NCBI GenBank assembly: GCA_004154925.1
Contig: QJNS01000193.1
Location: forward strand, 62,001 to 126,000
Origin: Monosporascus cannonballus
Taxonomy: Eukaryota > Ascomycota > Sordariomycetes > Xylariales
Direction: 5' to 3'
DNA length: 64,000 nucleotides
Shown here in pieces: positions 23,020-37,303 of this stretch (position 1 is the first letter of the stretch; each line of letters opens with the position of its first letter). The position numbers and the translations under genes were made by a program. Under the pieces are notes generated by a model. The model did not search any database, had not been told where the DNA came from, and saw only the letters and a program-made list of their open reading frames with translations.

Positions 23020-24365
23020 AAATAAAAAGAATTAGCCACTTCGCTATAGAATCAAAAGATTAGCAGTTTCAACGCCAAGGTGCGTTAAAAGTCCTTATCC
23101 GCATTTATGTAAAAGACGCCTCGAGGCTATTGCTTTATATTATTTTTTCCTTTTTTTTAAAAAAAATATTATCCCAATCTTTTAATTAGCGAACTCCCGA
23201 TACCACCATATGAGGTTTTTAAATGTAATCCGCGTTTCTATTTGTTATCCTTTTATTTATTTGGTTTTTTTTAGCTTAATAAACCTTTCGACAATACGCG
23301 TAATAAATAACGATTTAAATACGTTAAATTCTTGAAAGATTAAATATATTTTTAATTGCTTCTAATATCGGAATATTGACGAATAAATTAATTACAAGAA
23401 TAAAAAACACTCTTATTACTTTAAGTTATTAATATTATCGTCGATAATTAATTGTCGATTATTGTATTAAGCATATATAAGTAAGTTATTTAATCTTATA
23501 ACCGCGACGAGAGCCCCGTTTTAACAATTTATAAGAAATTCTTAGTATTTTTGAGCTTTTATATCGGATTTGAATTTTGACCTGTAATAGGGATTAATAA
23601 TTAATATATCTAATTAAAGTTAATATAATAAAACGAAATAAAAAAGATTAGTAATTTCGTGATATAACTAAAAGTTTAACAGCTTTAACGCTAAGAAAAG
23701 TTAAAAATTGTTATTCGCACTTAAATAAGGAACGTCTTAAGGCTATTTCCTTATATTACTTCCTCTTTTATTTTAGAAATCGTTTCAATTTCTTAATTAA
23801 AGAACTCCTAATAACGGGTTAAAGTGTTTTTTTAGAAATAATCAGATGTTGTAGTCGTTATTTGTTTATTTATTAGTTTTTTTATTTAATAAACATTTTG
23901 TATTACGTATAATAAATAATAATTTAAATACGTTAAACTCTTAAAAAACTAAATATAACCTTAATTATATATAATATCCAAATATTCCTACTTTAAATAA
24001 TTATAAAGATAGAAAAATCCTAATTATCTTAATTTATTAATATTATTGTACGGTAACCAGTTACCGATTGCTTTATTAAATACGCATAAATAGGAAATTT
24101 CGTCTTATAAGCGTAATAAAAGCCACGTTTCGACGATTTATAAAAAACCTTTAGCATTTTTCAATTTTTATATTGAATTCGAACCTTAATCTATGATAGC
24201 AATTAATAACTCGTTTATCTAATTAGCGTTAGAATAATATAAGAGAATAAAAAGAATTAACTATTCCGCCACATAACCAAAATATCAGGAGTTCTAACGC
24301 TAAGATGCGTTAGAAGTCCTTGTCCGCATTTAAGTAAAAAACGCCTCGAGGCCGTTTCCTTACCC
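23020..24365. repeat. Tandem repeat, unit about 610 bp, 2.2 copies
   Basis: Three copies of a core are found with AACGCNAAG anchors at 23071, 23687 and 24296 (spacings 616 and 609). The core reads TTCTAACGC TAAGAT GCGTTAGAA in the third copy, a perfect 9 bp hairpin; the first copy keeps it with single transitions and the second partly. It is followed in each by GTCCTTRTCCGCATTTA and a CGCCTCGAGGC palindrome. The remaining ~500 bp of the unit also align (for example a GACGATTTATAAAAAA block). No coding frame. Could be subterminal repeats of a transposon or a small satellite. Confidence 0.7.
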
Positions 24366-25159
24366 AAAAAAATATTATAATAAACTAATTTCTTTATAAT
24401 ATATTTATAAATCCAAAATATAAATATACTATATATTCGTTATAATGCGTATTAATTCTCATATTAATCTATATTTTATTATATTTAAGATAATAATAGT
24501 TTTAAGAAAAATAATGGTAACTTTTTTCATAAGCATTATAAACCTAATAACGCGTTTTTAAATAATAAATATGTTACGAAAACGCAGAATTATAACTAAA
24601 AATTTCTTTATAAAAATGCTAATAAAAAAGGTCGTAAAAAAATGCAATAAATATTACGAACTAGAGTTTGCTGTAATAAAATAGATTGAGATTAAAAAAT
24701 AAACAGAACCGGATTTTATTATTTACAATAAAAGCTATAAAACTATTATAAATAAAACCTATAAAATTTTATAAATACAGTTAATATTTTATGATTAATT
24801 TTGTTTTTAGTAACCCATTGAGTTTGGTATTAATTGTTTTTAGGTGTTTAAAAATTTAAAACCTTAAATAGATTATAACTTAATATAATAAAGCGGTTAT
24901 AAGTAATTCGGATTAATTATTTTTAAATTTCCTATTTTAAATAATAATGTTCTATAAATTTATTCTTAAATCCTTTTTAGAAAGGAAACAAATTACTTTA
25001 TTATTTTTAAATAATTTATATTAAATTAACTCTGATAATTAACGATATCTTATATATTAAAGTCGACAAAAGTCTTAAATTATTAATACTTATTCAGGAT
25101 AAATTCAATATTTTATTTTTTATTATTTATAAAATAATGTTTAGTATTATTTATAACGA
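24366..25159. other. AT-rich sequence without recognised features
   Basis: RIP-like composition, no frame or repeat recognised. Borders the LTR-like remnant at 25160. Confidence 0.6.
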
Positions 25160-25330
25160 AATAAAAATGTAAAGGAGGTAATAGCTGAACAATCGCAAAC
25201 TATTCCAAAAAGTAGCTATATTAACAAACTTTTATCTGGGTTACATGTATATTCGCTCGGGTAAGAGATTTTGTAGTTATTTTAAGTAGGTAGGTCGGCG
25301 ACTGGTCGCCGACATTTAGCCGTACGTCTC
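25160..25330 (-). repeat. Partial inverted copy of the LTR-like repeat at 31679
   Basis: The reverse complement of 31850-31990 aligns here with RIP-type differences: shared anchors are TCGCARA then TATTCCAARAA, TTYTATCTGG and GTCGGYGRCTG. The copy retains a perfect GTCGGCGAC/GTCGCCGAC inverted motif at about 25293-25312. It covers only the distal half of the repeat. Confidence 0.5.
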
Positions 25331-26997
25331 GTGTTCTTTTATTTTCTTATAAAAATAACGGTCGGTAATAATTCTTTGGTAATAATTCTTTTATTATATA
25401 CTAAGGTTAACCTTTTACGAATTAATAATTATACTAATTATAAAACTAAAAAGAGTTTTCCTACGAGTATTATTTTTTAAAGCATTTCTATGAAATTATT
25501 CGTTTATCGATATTATGTTATAGAGTAATAAGTCGAAAGTATCGATGTTACCGTGTATCTATTTTGTTATTTTCGGTTGGTTAGAAAACTCGAAATGTTT
25601 TATATATATATACAGTACGTTAATAAATAGATTCTTTTTATTCGTTATATACTGGGTATTTTCGTTATCTATATTATACAGGATGTATTTTGCTATATCG
25701 GTTTAGGATTTTAAGATAAATAACCTTTATCCGTTTTTAGTATTTCTTTAATTATTTTTTAAGGCGTATTATTGTTTGCTTAACGTTTTTTAACATCAGT
25801 ATTCTGGTTTTTCGTATTCCGTATCGGACTTTTTATCGTATTGGCCTTTATTCGTATGAGGTTCGAATTATGTTAATGTTTTATTTGTTTTTAACGAATT
25901 GTTTACCGTTTGAATTAATTAATTGTTTTTTGAAAAGTGAGTTCAATTGTATTATTATTAAGTTTTTTTGTAAATGTTTTAATAATATCCCATTTTATTA
26001 TAATTATAATATTATATTTCGTTTTCTTTTCTTAGTTCGACTAGGTATAACCAAATCGTACGGTATATTACCTTTCTCTTTTATCGTTTTTAAAATTGTC
26101 GATTCTCGATTTTATTTATTTTTGCGCTATATCTATTTAAAATAATTTAGTTATTCGATTCGAATAATTTCTTTCTTTGTTTTATTTTTTAACCTTTTCT
26201 AAAATATATTTATAAAGGCGTTGATTTTATGGCTTTTTTATTCGGCCTGAATTATAAGGCTTTTAAAGGTAATTACTTACTTAAAGGCTGTTTTTTTTGT
26301 TTTAATTAGCAAGTTTGTTATGTCGTCGACCGCTTTTTGTCTAGATTGTCGAAATTGTTACGTAATTTATTTTCGAGATTGGTATATAAAAAAGAAATTT
26401 CGTTCGTAAACTTTTCTTTGTCTGATTTTCTTTTTTTTACATAATCTCTTATAATAAGTTCAAATTAATTAACCTCGTTTTTTATTAAGCATATTTTTAC
26501 GGTCAAAATCTGATCCATTAGTTTATTAAGAAAAAGAAATCGAAAATAAATGCATATTTACGTTAAAAGAGTTCGAAAGTTTTTTTTTCATTATACGGCT
26601 CCAGTTTCTTAGGCTTTATCTTAGTAAAAGAGATTTATGTAAGTAAGATAACTTGAATTTAATTTATAAATTATTAAACCTTCGTTTCTAATTTTCGAAT
26701 CCGGGCCTGAAATTATTAAATACGTGTTTTTAAGTACTGGTTAATATTTTAATTCTATTAAGTATTATTTAAAGTTTGACGATATTTTTAAATAAAGATT
26801 TATAATGTATAACGGCTAAGAGTTTAACCAAATATTGAACTTAAATCGTATGAGTTTATATTAGTGGAAACATTAGAGATTTTAAGCAATAAATACAGTA
26901 ATTAATTACGTTTCGCAACACTAAAGATGTTTTTAGTAACGAAATATTATTATAAATTAATATTATTTAAATTATTAAAAGAAGGAATATATATATG
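25331..26997 (-). mobile_element. Partial Ty3/Gypsy chromovirus copy (gag region plus 5' LTR)
   Basis: A 150 bp block from 26806 (TGTATAACGGCTAAGAG) matches the LTR of the full-length element at 43219, and the preceding sequence keeps GACGATATTTTTAAATAAA just as at 43198-43218. Further left, 25680-25760 aligns with gag DNA at 41870-41990. The order (gag, then LTR, minus-strand sense) is that of the 5' end of the element. RT, RNase H and integrase are absent. The plus-strand frame 25870-26145 is a shadow. Confidence 0.6.
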
Positions 26998-27499
26998 CTA
27001 TATAACTTACTTAGATTTTAATTAGATTTTAAGGTTATAATAAAGCTAATTTTATTACATGTAATTAGCTTTACATAAATTTGCTTAAATTTTAACGTCA
27101 AAAAAGATTTAAATTACGTAACCTTTTTGTACGGGTCCAACTGTTTTTTGCGATCGGTCTTAGCCTAGGCTGTAATATGGAGTTGTGATGTTAAGTTTTG
27201 TATGGCAAACCTTAAGGATAAGCTTTAAAGATAATTAATTTGTTTTTTAAATAGGTATTTTATTTTAAATTTCATAATAAAACATAATTAAAAATAAAAA
27301 TTTATAATAAAATTTTAATAATATTTTTATGAGAGATTAAATTAAGATCTTTGATAATTAATAAATATATATATAGTAAAAATACAAAGTCTTTTAATAA
27401 ATATTTCTTAATTTAATTAAATTTACAAGATAATTCTTTAATAATTTAGTTTTAAGTAATCATAGTTAGACAATATCGATATTATTATTTATTTACCTT

Positions 27500-28920
27500 A
27501 ACTCTGAATTTAATTGAAAACATTAAACATTTTTTATATATACACGTTTTATACGTTAATAAATAGACATTTATTCATTATATATTAAATACTTCTCTTA
27601 AATATTATAAGCGGTGTACGTCTTGCCGTATTAATCTATTATATTACTATAAATAATGCTTATCTGTTTTTAAAATTCTTCAAGTTAATTTTTCAATTTC
27701 GTATATCTTTCGTCAAATTCTTAGTCGTACTACTTTACATTTAGCTTAATCTTAGATTAGATTAATATCCTATTTATTCTTGTTAAATACAGTTCTATTT
27801 AATTTTATTAAACGCATTTTTTGAATAAAAATTCAATTACTGTATATTTAGAATATCTTATAAATATTTAGATAATATCGTATTTTAGTATAATTATAAT
27901 GTATAACTTAAGCTTTTTAAATTAAACTGTTTTAAGGTTTATAGATTTTGACGATATAATATATAATATAAAAAATACATTTCGTTTTTTCGATTAATTA
28001 ATTAACCTGTCTATTATAAAATATATTATCTCGCATTTTCTATACAGCGTTTGTATAAATTATTATTAATCTTAATAAATGCCCTAATATTGCAATTTAA
28101 AGTTTTAGATATTAAAATATTATAATTTTCTTGTTAATATCATTTCTAAATATTCTATAAAATATATTAATTTAATAATTACCTTTATAGTTAATTTACT
28201 ATATTTCTATTATAAAGGTTCGAAAAGTAATAATATATTTTAAAATATGTTCTTTTTCTAAAAATAAAAAAAATATTATATAACTCTTTGTTTTTTTATC
28301 GCGATCTCCAAAGTAAACTTTTAATCTTTTTTTAAAAATTTATACAAGTAAAGAAGAGAATTTATGATGATTCGTTTTGCTCGATATCGACTATTTTAAA
28401 ATAATCTCCAATACTAGCTTAAATTAACTTAAAATATTTCTCGTAAAAAAGGCCGTTACGACAAAAACCTTATTTACAGCTTTATTTAAATTCGAAAAAT
28501 GAAAGTATATTTCTATTTAAGTGAGGAAATCTCGAATACCTTTTTTTTATAAATTTATAGTTTTTGGTTTTATATCTTAATATAATAATGTAATATAAAA
28601 TACCCGTAATTTAATGTACAAATTATAAATTTATTTTTTGAATTCTTTAAATCTAACTTGAACTTATATAATAATTAAAGGTTAAATATTAAGTAATATC
28701 TTGATTAAAAGGATATTATTTAAGATTTAAGAATATTATTATAAAATGTTTATAACGTATAATAGCTAAAGATAAAACTTATTATTAAATTCTAATTATA
28801 TAACTTTATATTAATAAGAATACTATAGAAACTTCAATAATAAAATATCTTAATAAGATTTGACATTGTTAAGAATATTTTAAATAAAGAAATTATATTA
28901 CAAATCATGGCTTTTTAAAA
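27500..28920 (-). mobile_element. Second partial Ty3/Gypsy copy (gag region plus 5' LTR)
   Basis: Sequence at 27530-27720 repeats 25590-25780 (TACGTTAATAAATAGA anchor, then CTTATCYGTTTTTA), and 28750 onward (ACGTATAATAGCTAAAG) is a strongly mutated LTR start. Same order and orientation as the copy at 25331, so two 5' fragments lie in tandem about 1.95 kb apart. More AT-mutated than the first. Confidence 0.5.
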
Positions 28921-31678
28921 TATAAAAATAACTAACATATTTTATTTAATAATTACCGTTTATTACTTATTTTATTATTACAAAACCGCAATTTCTTTAA
29001 TCATTTTACCCTTTATATAACTCTCATCTTGATAATCTCTTTATTTTATATGTTTCTAAATATATCGAAACCATTAGGTTAAAATAATCGCAAAGTATTT
29101 TAATAGTTAAATAACTATTTTTTAATTTATTTTACGTTATCTTTTTAATATCATACGTAATTATTTTTAACAATATAATAAATACTTTATTTAAGGTTAT
29201 AATATACTTTATTTTATTATAATAAACTTTTGCCGCTTAATTTCGAATTTTGTTTAAATAATATTAAGATTTTTTAAGCTTAATACTAAACTATTAAATA
29301 TATATTTATTTTACAAAATAATAATACGCAGTATATTTCGTAAGTTACTCTTATGTTTTACCTTTAAAAAATAAATCTTTAAATATGTGATTTAATGTAA
29401 TATTGTATTATTCTCATTTTAAATATTAATTAAAAATCAAATAAATAAACTATAAAGTTGTTTTAAAACTCCCTTTTCACACTTTTTACAAATCGAGTCA
29501 TTAATCTCTCTGTTTGTAATTTAATATTACGAGTAATTTAGTCAAGATATTATTGTAAGTAAATATATATTTCTTTATTTCTAACTTGTTATAGTATATT
29601 TGAACCTTTATTTTTGCGTTCAAGGTTTCAAAACCTTTTCTTGCCAATTCTGTCTATACAGTACGAAATAATGATTTTAAATACAGCTATTTATTGTTCT
29701 ATTTTTAAAATCTATGCAAAACTTTGAAAAACCAAATTCGCTTTAATATTTTACTAAGCAATACAAGGATAAATATATTATTTGAAATTTAATAATATTT
29801 TCAAAAAGGTACGTTTAAGATATAACAGTTAAAAAATATAATTAATTATTAAACTAAAATTACAGATATGTGCATTACTAAAAATCCTATAAAACTCTGT
29901 AGATTAAAACTTTAATTAAGTTTATTTATAATAAAAAGATTTAGGTCATTATATTGCATAAAAAAGATCAATAATGTTCAATATTAAATTACGAAATTTA
30001 TTTAACCTACTTACCTTACGTAATTTTCGATTAAAGGCGAAAGCATTTAACTTTTAATTTGGATTATCTTGCTTCGTTTTTAAATACTATCTTATAACTA
30101 GTATTTATTAATAAAACTGATATAAGTTTAAAATTTAAATTTTTTCCATTATATTAAATTCAATATATTAAATAATTTTGGAATAATTTTCTTTGCAATT
30201 TCAAAACATCATAATACGATGTGATGTTTAAGTAATTATTTTATATATTTAATAACATATAACAAGGCAGCATATTTTGTAATCATCTTACTTAATTTGT
30301 TTATATAATTATAAAAAAACCGAACTGCGCAATTTCGCATTCATTATATTATTAAAATATTTATTAGCAATAGAAAACGTTTTATTTTTAAACTCCATAC
30401 CGTTGTTCAATTATAACTTTAAAGATTATAGTTTAAAACCTGTGTTAATTTAGAAATTTAATTTTCAATATAATGTAATTTTATATCGTTAGTTATATAG
30501 GCATTAGTAATTAAATCTCGTGAGGTATAACTTTAACCTGTTTGTTTTTATTAAAACAGTTATTGATTATGTTATTATTTAATAAGTAATTTTAAGATCA
30601 GTGAGAATTAAACTAACGATAAAATAGTTTATTAAAGGCATAATGATTTGGAATAAGTTTATCGCTTCGATCGATTCGAGTAAATTAGTCTCGTTAATAG
30701 ATATATTCTTAAGACGTAACGCGGTCTTGATTGTTACACTTTAGTAACTATATCGACGCTGTGAACTATTAACAAAATATAGGACAACACATTCTAGAAA
30801 TGTGGAGTTCAGCTTAGAGAAAAACGAGGCCGCTACTATTCGAAGTAGAGAATATTAAAAATACAATTTTAAATTTCTTAAACCGTTTTATTGTTCGCTA
30901 ATATATAGATAAAAAGAATACTAATTATATAATACTATAAAAAATTTAATAATACGAATATATATATGTTAATTGTTAAAGCTATTATTAAACCTTATAA
31001 TAATATTATTTTTACAATTTAACCACTTTAATATACAAATCTAACTTAGGACGAATATAATCTTTATATATATTACCAGTTATTTTAGTATATTTTCTGA
31101 AAATCTGTTCAAATATTTTAACAAAATCTTTTAATATTAATCGTAATGATTATTAATCGATTATCGTGCTCAATAAATTTAAACATTGAATTTATCGTGT
31201 AAATTATATTGCGTGATAATTTTCGATATGTTTCGCTTAGGAAGGAAAATACGAGTTGAACTTATATCTAACTTCAAAAGCTCAGCTTATTATGATTTTA
31301 ATATTTAAATTTATAATTATATATTTTAAATCTTATATTTTTCTAATAGATTGATTAAGAGGAAACTAAATTAACGTTATACAATATTCATTCGTATATC
31401 ATATATTCGTTATAACTATTGAAATATTAAGTTATAAACTTTTTTAAATATAATGTAAATCTCTTAATACATATTTTTATAGTTTGAACTTTTGTCGAAA
31501 TAACGGTTTTAATTTAAATATTAATAATAATGCTTTTACAAAAAGCGCTTTATTTGCATTATTTTTGAAACAAAGAAAAATATACAATATAACTTTTTTA
31601 ACGAATTATCAAGCAAGTTATAACATTTAATTTTGATAAAAGCGTATCTGTAAATATATTTAGTGTTACTCTTCTTTT
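28921..31678. other. AT-rich RIP-mutated DNA, nothing recognised
   Basis: No readable frame. A short less mutated patch at about 30640-30850 (GATCGATTCGAGTAAATTAG and a GAACTATTAAC segment) hints at a younger insertion, but no homolog was found in the window. Confidence 0.5.
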
Positions 31679-32024
31679 TGTTAGGCATTTCACAGTTACC
31701 GTTATAGTAACCGAGTTTCCGGCTATAAGTAACTAAGAAATTCTCCAGATTTTCAGATAAAAGAAGGCAAAGTAATTATATTAATATCATTATACGTACC
31801 TTATATTTAGTTATTTTGTGAAAATACAGCCCCTATAAGGATGAGGCTGGTAGCCGACCAGCCACCGATCAGCCACCGACTCACTTACTAATATAAATCC
31901 ACTATCTAGCAGCTAATAAGAAACGCCAGATAGAAGTAACCTACTACACTTATTTCTTGGAATACACTCTGCGACTGGGCGGAGATCACCTTACCTAAGC
32001 TTACAGCTGTCTATAATCTTACAT
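31679..32024 (+). repeat. LTR-like solo repeat, weakly mutated
   Basis: Begins TGTTAGGC and ends near TCTTACA, contains a TATAAATCC box-like sequence and tandem GCCACCGAnC units (31850-31885). Its first ~150 bp are repeated in the same orientation at 47424-47580 and its distal half is inverted at 25160-25330, so it belongs to a dispersed family. TG..CA ends and length suit a solo LTR. It is much less AT-rich than its surroundings, so it arrived later or escaped RIP. Confidence 0.5.
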
Positions 32025-35000
32025 TTAAACGTTATATTTAACAATTATTACAATATAAAAATAGATTTTATATTATATTAAGAAATGTTATTATATATTT
32101 AGAAAAGGATGAATTAATTTTCGACGTTTAATTTGAATTTATCTATATAAAAGTTAAGTTTTTTTTAATAAAACTAATTAACTTTATAATGGTTTTTAAG
32201 AAATAATATAATCGAACTAATTACATAATTGAAAATAATCGATAAAATCAATTTTTTAAATCTTAAGCTGCGTAAAACATTCGAAAGAATTAATAATTCA
32301 AATGTTAACATCATTTAAAAAATTAAAGCTAGTTTCTTTTGGTTTCAAAGGTAAAATTAATTAATGAAATTGAAAATATTTACTTTTAAAGTATTAAAAA
32401 ACTGGAAATTTTAAAAATTCGTAGGTTTAAAATAGACTTTAACTAAATTAATGTCCGAACTATTAAAATATCGAAATCTATATAAAATAATCCAGAGTAA
32501 ATAATTTAGCATTTAAGCTAAAACGAAGATTCATTTTAATTAATTTAATTAATAGAAATAACCGAATTATACGCGCTTTAATATATTTTTTAAAGAAGAG
32601 AAATTGCGAGTTAATTAAGAAGTAATAATTAATTTACGAATTTAAATCTTGGAGGAATCCGTTACGAAAAAAAATAAAATCTACGTAATTAATATTAAAT
32701 TATTTTTGTTTAATCTAAATAAAGTTAAAGGTGACAGATTTGTTATTTTTTATAATTAAATATAAATATGTTATCATAACGTATATTTACAAGATAAAAA
32801 ATGAAAAATTAAATACATACGATTAACCGAAAATTAGTTATTTTAAAAAATTTGACTTTGATTCCGAAACAACGTTTTTGTAAAATAAAACTGTTAATTG
32901 TGCAAAAAACCGTTTTATTTTAAGTTACATATAACGATATTATTAATTATCGTATTAAACTAGTTCCAAAATAAATTTTAAAAAAACCTCTGGAATAATT
33001 AGCTTAAAAGTAATATATTTTTACAAATAACAAAAAAAGGGAATCCGTCAAAGTTAACGTAATAAAGTTATTAAAATATGTAAAAATATGGACACAATCG
33101 ACCTATTCTTAGGTATTTATATATTGATATCAGAATTTATATTTACTTTGTTAATATTTGTATCTTTAGTTTAATAGAAAAAAATGTATTGTCGTATATT
33201 TAATGAAAGTAAAAGGTAAAATAAAAAAAAACCGAATTAAAAGAGAGCTAGAAAATAAACGTTATTTTATAAAACGGGTTTTACGATAGATTAAATGATC
33301 AAAATGTTGCAATTTATTAAACGAATAATAATTACAATAAAAACCAATTTGACTATTAACAATATTTATAATATAACTAAAAATTATAAAAACCATATTA
33401 ATTTAATTTAAACTTTCCAATGCATTTGGCAAAATATCAACGATAAAATTAATAACGCAAATAATTATATTATTTTAAATAATAAAAGTGTGATAAATAT
33501 TTATATTATTTAAACCGAAATGGTTTTTAACGCTATTTTGGACGATATCGTGAATTTGATCAAAATTTGTAACGTTAAAACGTAATTTATATGTTCGTTA
33601 ATAAGGGATTTACAGAGAAATATAAAGAAAATATCCAAAATTATCAAATTGATTTAAAAGTTAAGAATTATATAAATATTTTTATACAAAACCGAATTAA
33701 GTCTGCATTACAAAAATATAAATGTATATTAAGGATTATATCGTAAATGATATATATTTCGTATATTCTAAAACGTTTAGCGTATTATTACTAATAAACA
33801 AAAATTAAAAGTCACGTTTTATATATTAACAATATAATATTTAATGCGATTGAAAAAAGACTTGTATTCGTTATTTATAAAGAGAATATTTAATGAAAAA
33901 AGCGGTGATATTTAAGACAATATAAGGCGCGGATTCTTTTAAATTCTCGTTTAAGGTAATTAATCTTAAAAAAAGCGGTACACCTTATGTTTAACAACGA
34001 ACAAATAATCGAAATTAATGAGGTTTTACGAATAAAGACGTAATTATTAAGAAGAATATCGGATTTAAAATTAATTATTAAAATTAATATTAATATACGA
34101 TTAATTAACGTTTATATAAATATTTTAAGGTTTATAATTTTAATCGATTAAAAATAAATAACAAAATAAGTTCAAAACTTAAGGTTTTTTAGAAATTCAT
34201 TTGATTTACTTTAAATGGGTTAATTCGAAACCGTTTATCGATATTTAGGTTGAATTTAATTTTTATATAAAAGGTTAAATTCAAAATATATAAATAGTCA
34301 TTTCGTCGTAAAATCTCATATGATTAATAGTTTTAAGTTTAAAATATTATTAAATGATAAGTTGTTATTAAACACAAAGTTGAAATTAAATTTGTTTAAA
34401 AATTATAGTTTTCGATTAACTGTTAATATAAATACAAAAAGAAAACGTTTTAAAATAATAATGTTAAAAGCGATCCGACAAGAACTTATTGTAATTTATA
34501 TAATAATAATATTTACCATAATAACGGCTGTTATTAACGTTAATTACGCTGGATTTCCTAAATTAATTAATAAGAAAAACCGAATAATTTAACCTTTATG
34601 TATACCGGCGAATTACTCGGATGTACTTAATTTTACTTTTAATATATCTAATTTTAAAATGCTTATTTTTTAAGATTCTAGAATATAACTATTTATTATG
34701 CGGGAAAACAAAAAGTTTAATACGATATATAATAATGTTGGCGATAAAAAGCCTAGTTAACAAATTAATATAACGTTAATGAATATTAAACACCCGAATT
34801 TATTTTATAAAGATAAGTTGATTTCATTAAAAAAATTAATAACTTTATTGAAAAGGGAGAAAATAATACCAAATAAATAAAGGTTTAATTTTCGATTTCT
34901 ATATTTTTATAAGGTATTATAAAGCTAATAAATATTCCCTTAATTAAGTTTAGAAATAACGCTATTATTACAAATTACAATCATTTAATCGATAAATACA

Positions 35001-36758
35001 ATACGTCAATTAATTGATAATTATAATATTTTTCAAAACAAAAGTATACTGCTAATAGTCTAAAAATATAAAATACGTATCGATTTCGTTAAAAAAATAC
35101 AAATAGTTTATCTTAATTACAATATACTCATTAACCGTTAAAAATGTTATTTTCTAATAGAAAATACGAGGTATTATATACCAAACAGAAAATAGCGTTT
35201 TAGAACGATTTTATTTTAATAATAGTCCTAGCTTTCGTTAAAAGAATAAACGATAAATATAAAAAAGGCCGCGTAATAATTAAGGTTTAACGTTTAAAAA
35301 ATCGTAATATCCGATGTAAACATGTTATCTAATTAAAATAATATTTTGGACAACAGAGCTGGTAAAATATAGTTGAATATTTTCTCTTCAATTTCTTAAT
35401 ATTTTATACGTATAGAATATTAAAACTGTATAATACTAATTAATTTCCAGAAATTAAAAAGGCTGAATATAATATGAATAAGTTATTATAACTTTTTTAT
35501 ATTTGCTAAACTATTTATAAATATATTACCTTTCGTAAATAAATGTTTTATCCGTGTTTATGTTAAGTATATTATCGTTTTAAATAATAACTTTAATAAA
35601 TATATAACATATTTATAGGTTGTATTAAATATATTTATTGAAACGTAAATATATGAAAATGTAAAGAACTCTTAATTAATTTCCTAGGAACCACTGTATT
35701 TAGTTATAATATTAACGGAAACGAAATATTCAAAATAAATAACTGAATTCATATTCTTAAGAAATTAGTATTTTTTAATATATTAAATATTTTAAATATT
35801 TATTTATATAAAATAATAAAGTTATATAAAACAATCGTGTCGTATAATATTAAAATAACGCTTTTTAAAGGCAGAAAATATAAGTTATTTGCAATGTTTA
35901 AGAATTTACGAATTTTATTAATTAACATATTAAAGTAAACGAAATAAACGCGTATTTTTAAGATTAAAAATATCTTTATAACAAAAAAAACCTGGAAAAT
36001 ACTGTAAATATATTTATATATCTAATACAAAACTTATTACTGTTAAAAAGATATATCTTTTTTATAATAAACGTTCATAAAAATCTATGCGGCATTATAG
36101 TTTTTGATTAATTAACTAATAAAGTATTGAAATTATCCTCAGAAAAACCAAATATAAAATAAAATTAAATTTCTTTTATTTTTATTAAAGTTAATTTTTA
36201 GTACGGAAAAAGATACGGATTAACCGAAAGAAAAACAATAACGTTATTATATACATATATAAAATTACGAGAATTCGTTTAATTTAATTCATTTTTAATA
36301 AAGATTTTATTAATTACATTCTTTATAAGAAACTATTACATATATATCGGTATTTACAATAAACGTTAATGGAATCAATTTGGAATTAATTAATATAATT
36401 ATTTATTCTTTATAATTTTATATAAAAATATGTTATATTCAAAAACAAACTGAACGTAATACTAAACGAATTATTTTTATTATTTACGATAATTACCAAC
36501 CAAAATGTTAGAGAATTACAAGAATCGAGCCAATTAAATAATATATAGAGCGATATTAAGGTTTAATATTTCTTATCCAAAATATTAGTTTGTATATATT
36601 TTGGTTTTGAAAATAAATTAAAACGTATATTATAAAAAGAAATAATCGAAATAATTCATGTAACTATATTTACATCTTGTTATAAAAGGTGGAAATAAAT
36701 AAACGGAAAAAATAAGAATATAAACTATTTAAATTACAAAATAACCTTTTTATTATAT
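32025..36758. other. AT-rich RIP-mutated DNA, no supported gene
   Basis: About 4.7 kb. The only longer frame (34320-34592 plus, 90 codons) is Lys/Asn/Ile-rich and typical of chance frames in such composition. Ends at the 3' LTR of the full chromovirus. Confidence 0.6.
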
Positions 36759-37142
36759 TGGGTTCTAATGGCTAAGAGGTTTAACCAATTATTAAACCTT
36801 AGTCGTACGGGTTTATATTAACAGGAGTATCGTGGAACTTTGTAGCAATAAGATAACTTAATTACGTTTATTAATACTAAGGTGCAAATGTTATTTTATA
36901 AACGATTAATATTAATAAGTGTTGCAAGCTGAAGTTATTTAAACTATGGAAATAATAAGCGTATTATATTCGGTTTTCCCAGTTTTGACGAGCCTGGCTT
37001 TATGGGCTTTGCGATAAATCCTATTGAATCTGGCTTTATGGGCTTTACGATAAATCCTGTCGAACTATTACGTAACTTAACCTATATGGCTTAGTTATTT
37101 TCTTATTATAACCGTTTTACAAGGCCGTAGCCTGTTGGATTA
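36759..37142 (-). repeat. 3' LTR of the chromovirus
   Basis: Direct partner of 43219-43640. Shares the GGTTTAACCAATTATTAAACC start (plus-strand view) and the CAAGGCCGTAGCCTGTTGG end. Contains two 36 bp minisatellite units at 36994-37065. Confidence 0.85.
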
Positions 37143-37303
37143 TAATACGATTTTCCCTTTCTATAATTTTCGTTTCGAAGATTGTTTTTTCTTTTTCTTT
37201 TTTTGTAAATTTTCTTTTGTTATTATATCGAGTTGCATTAAAAACCGATTAACAAAAAACGAAAAAGCGTAATAACTTCCTTAAATTTATTACTTTTCGG
37301 GCT

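Noticed and set aside
23030..24365. 5S rRNA or tRNA tandem array
   Set aside because: Core hairpin does not match 5S domains, and no cloverleaf or A/B box arrangement could be drawn.
25870..26145. Plus-strand hydrophobic frame of 91 codons
   Set aside because: Lies on the strand opposite a gag remnant; hydrophobicity comes from T-rich complement of A-rich codons.
34320..34592. 90-codon plus frame with an apparent membrane segment
   Set aside because: Composition-driven; no homologous frame in other copies and no motif.
36994..37065. CRISPR-like direct repeats
   Set aside because: Units are contiguous without spacers and lie within an LTR: a minisatellite in a eukaryotic genome.
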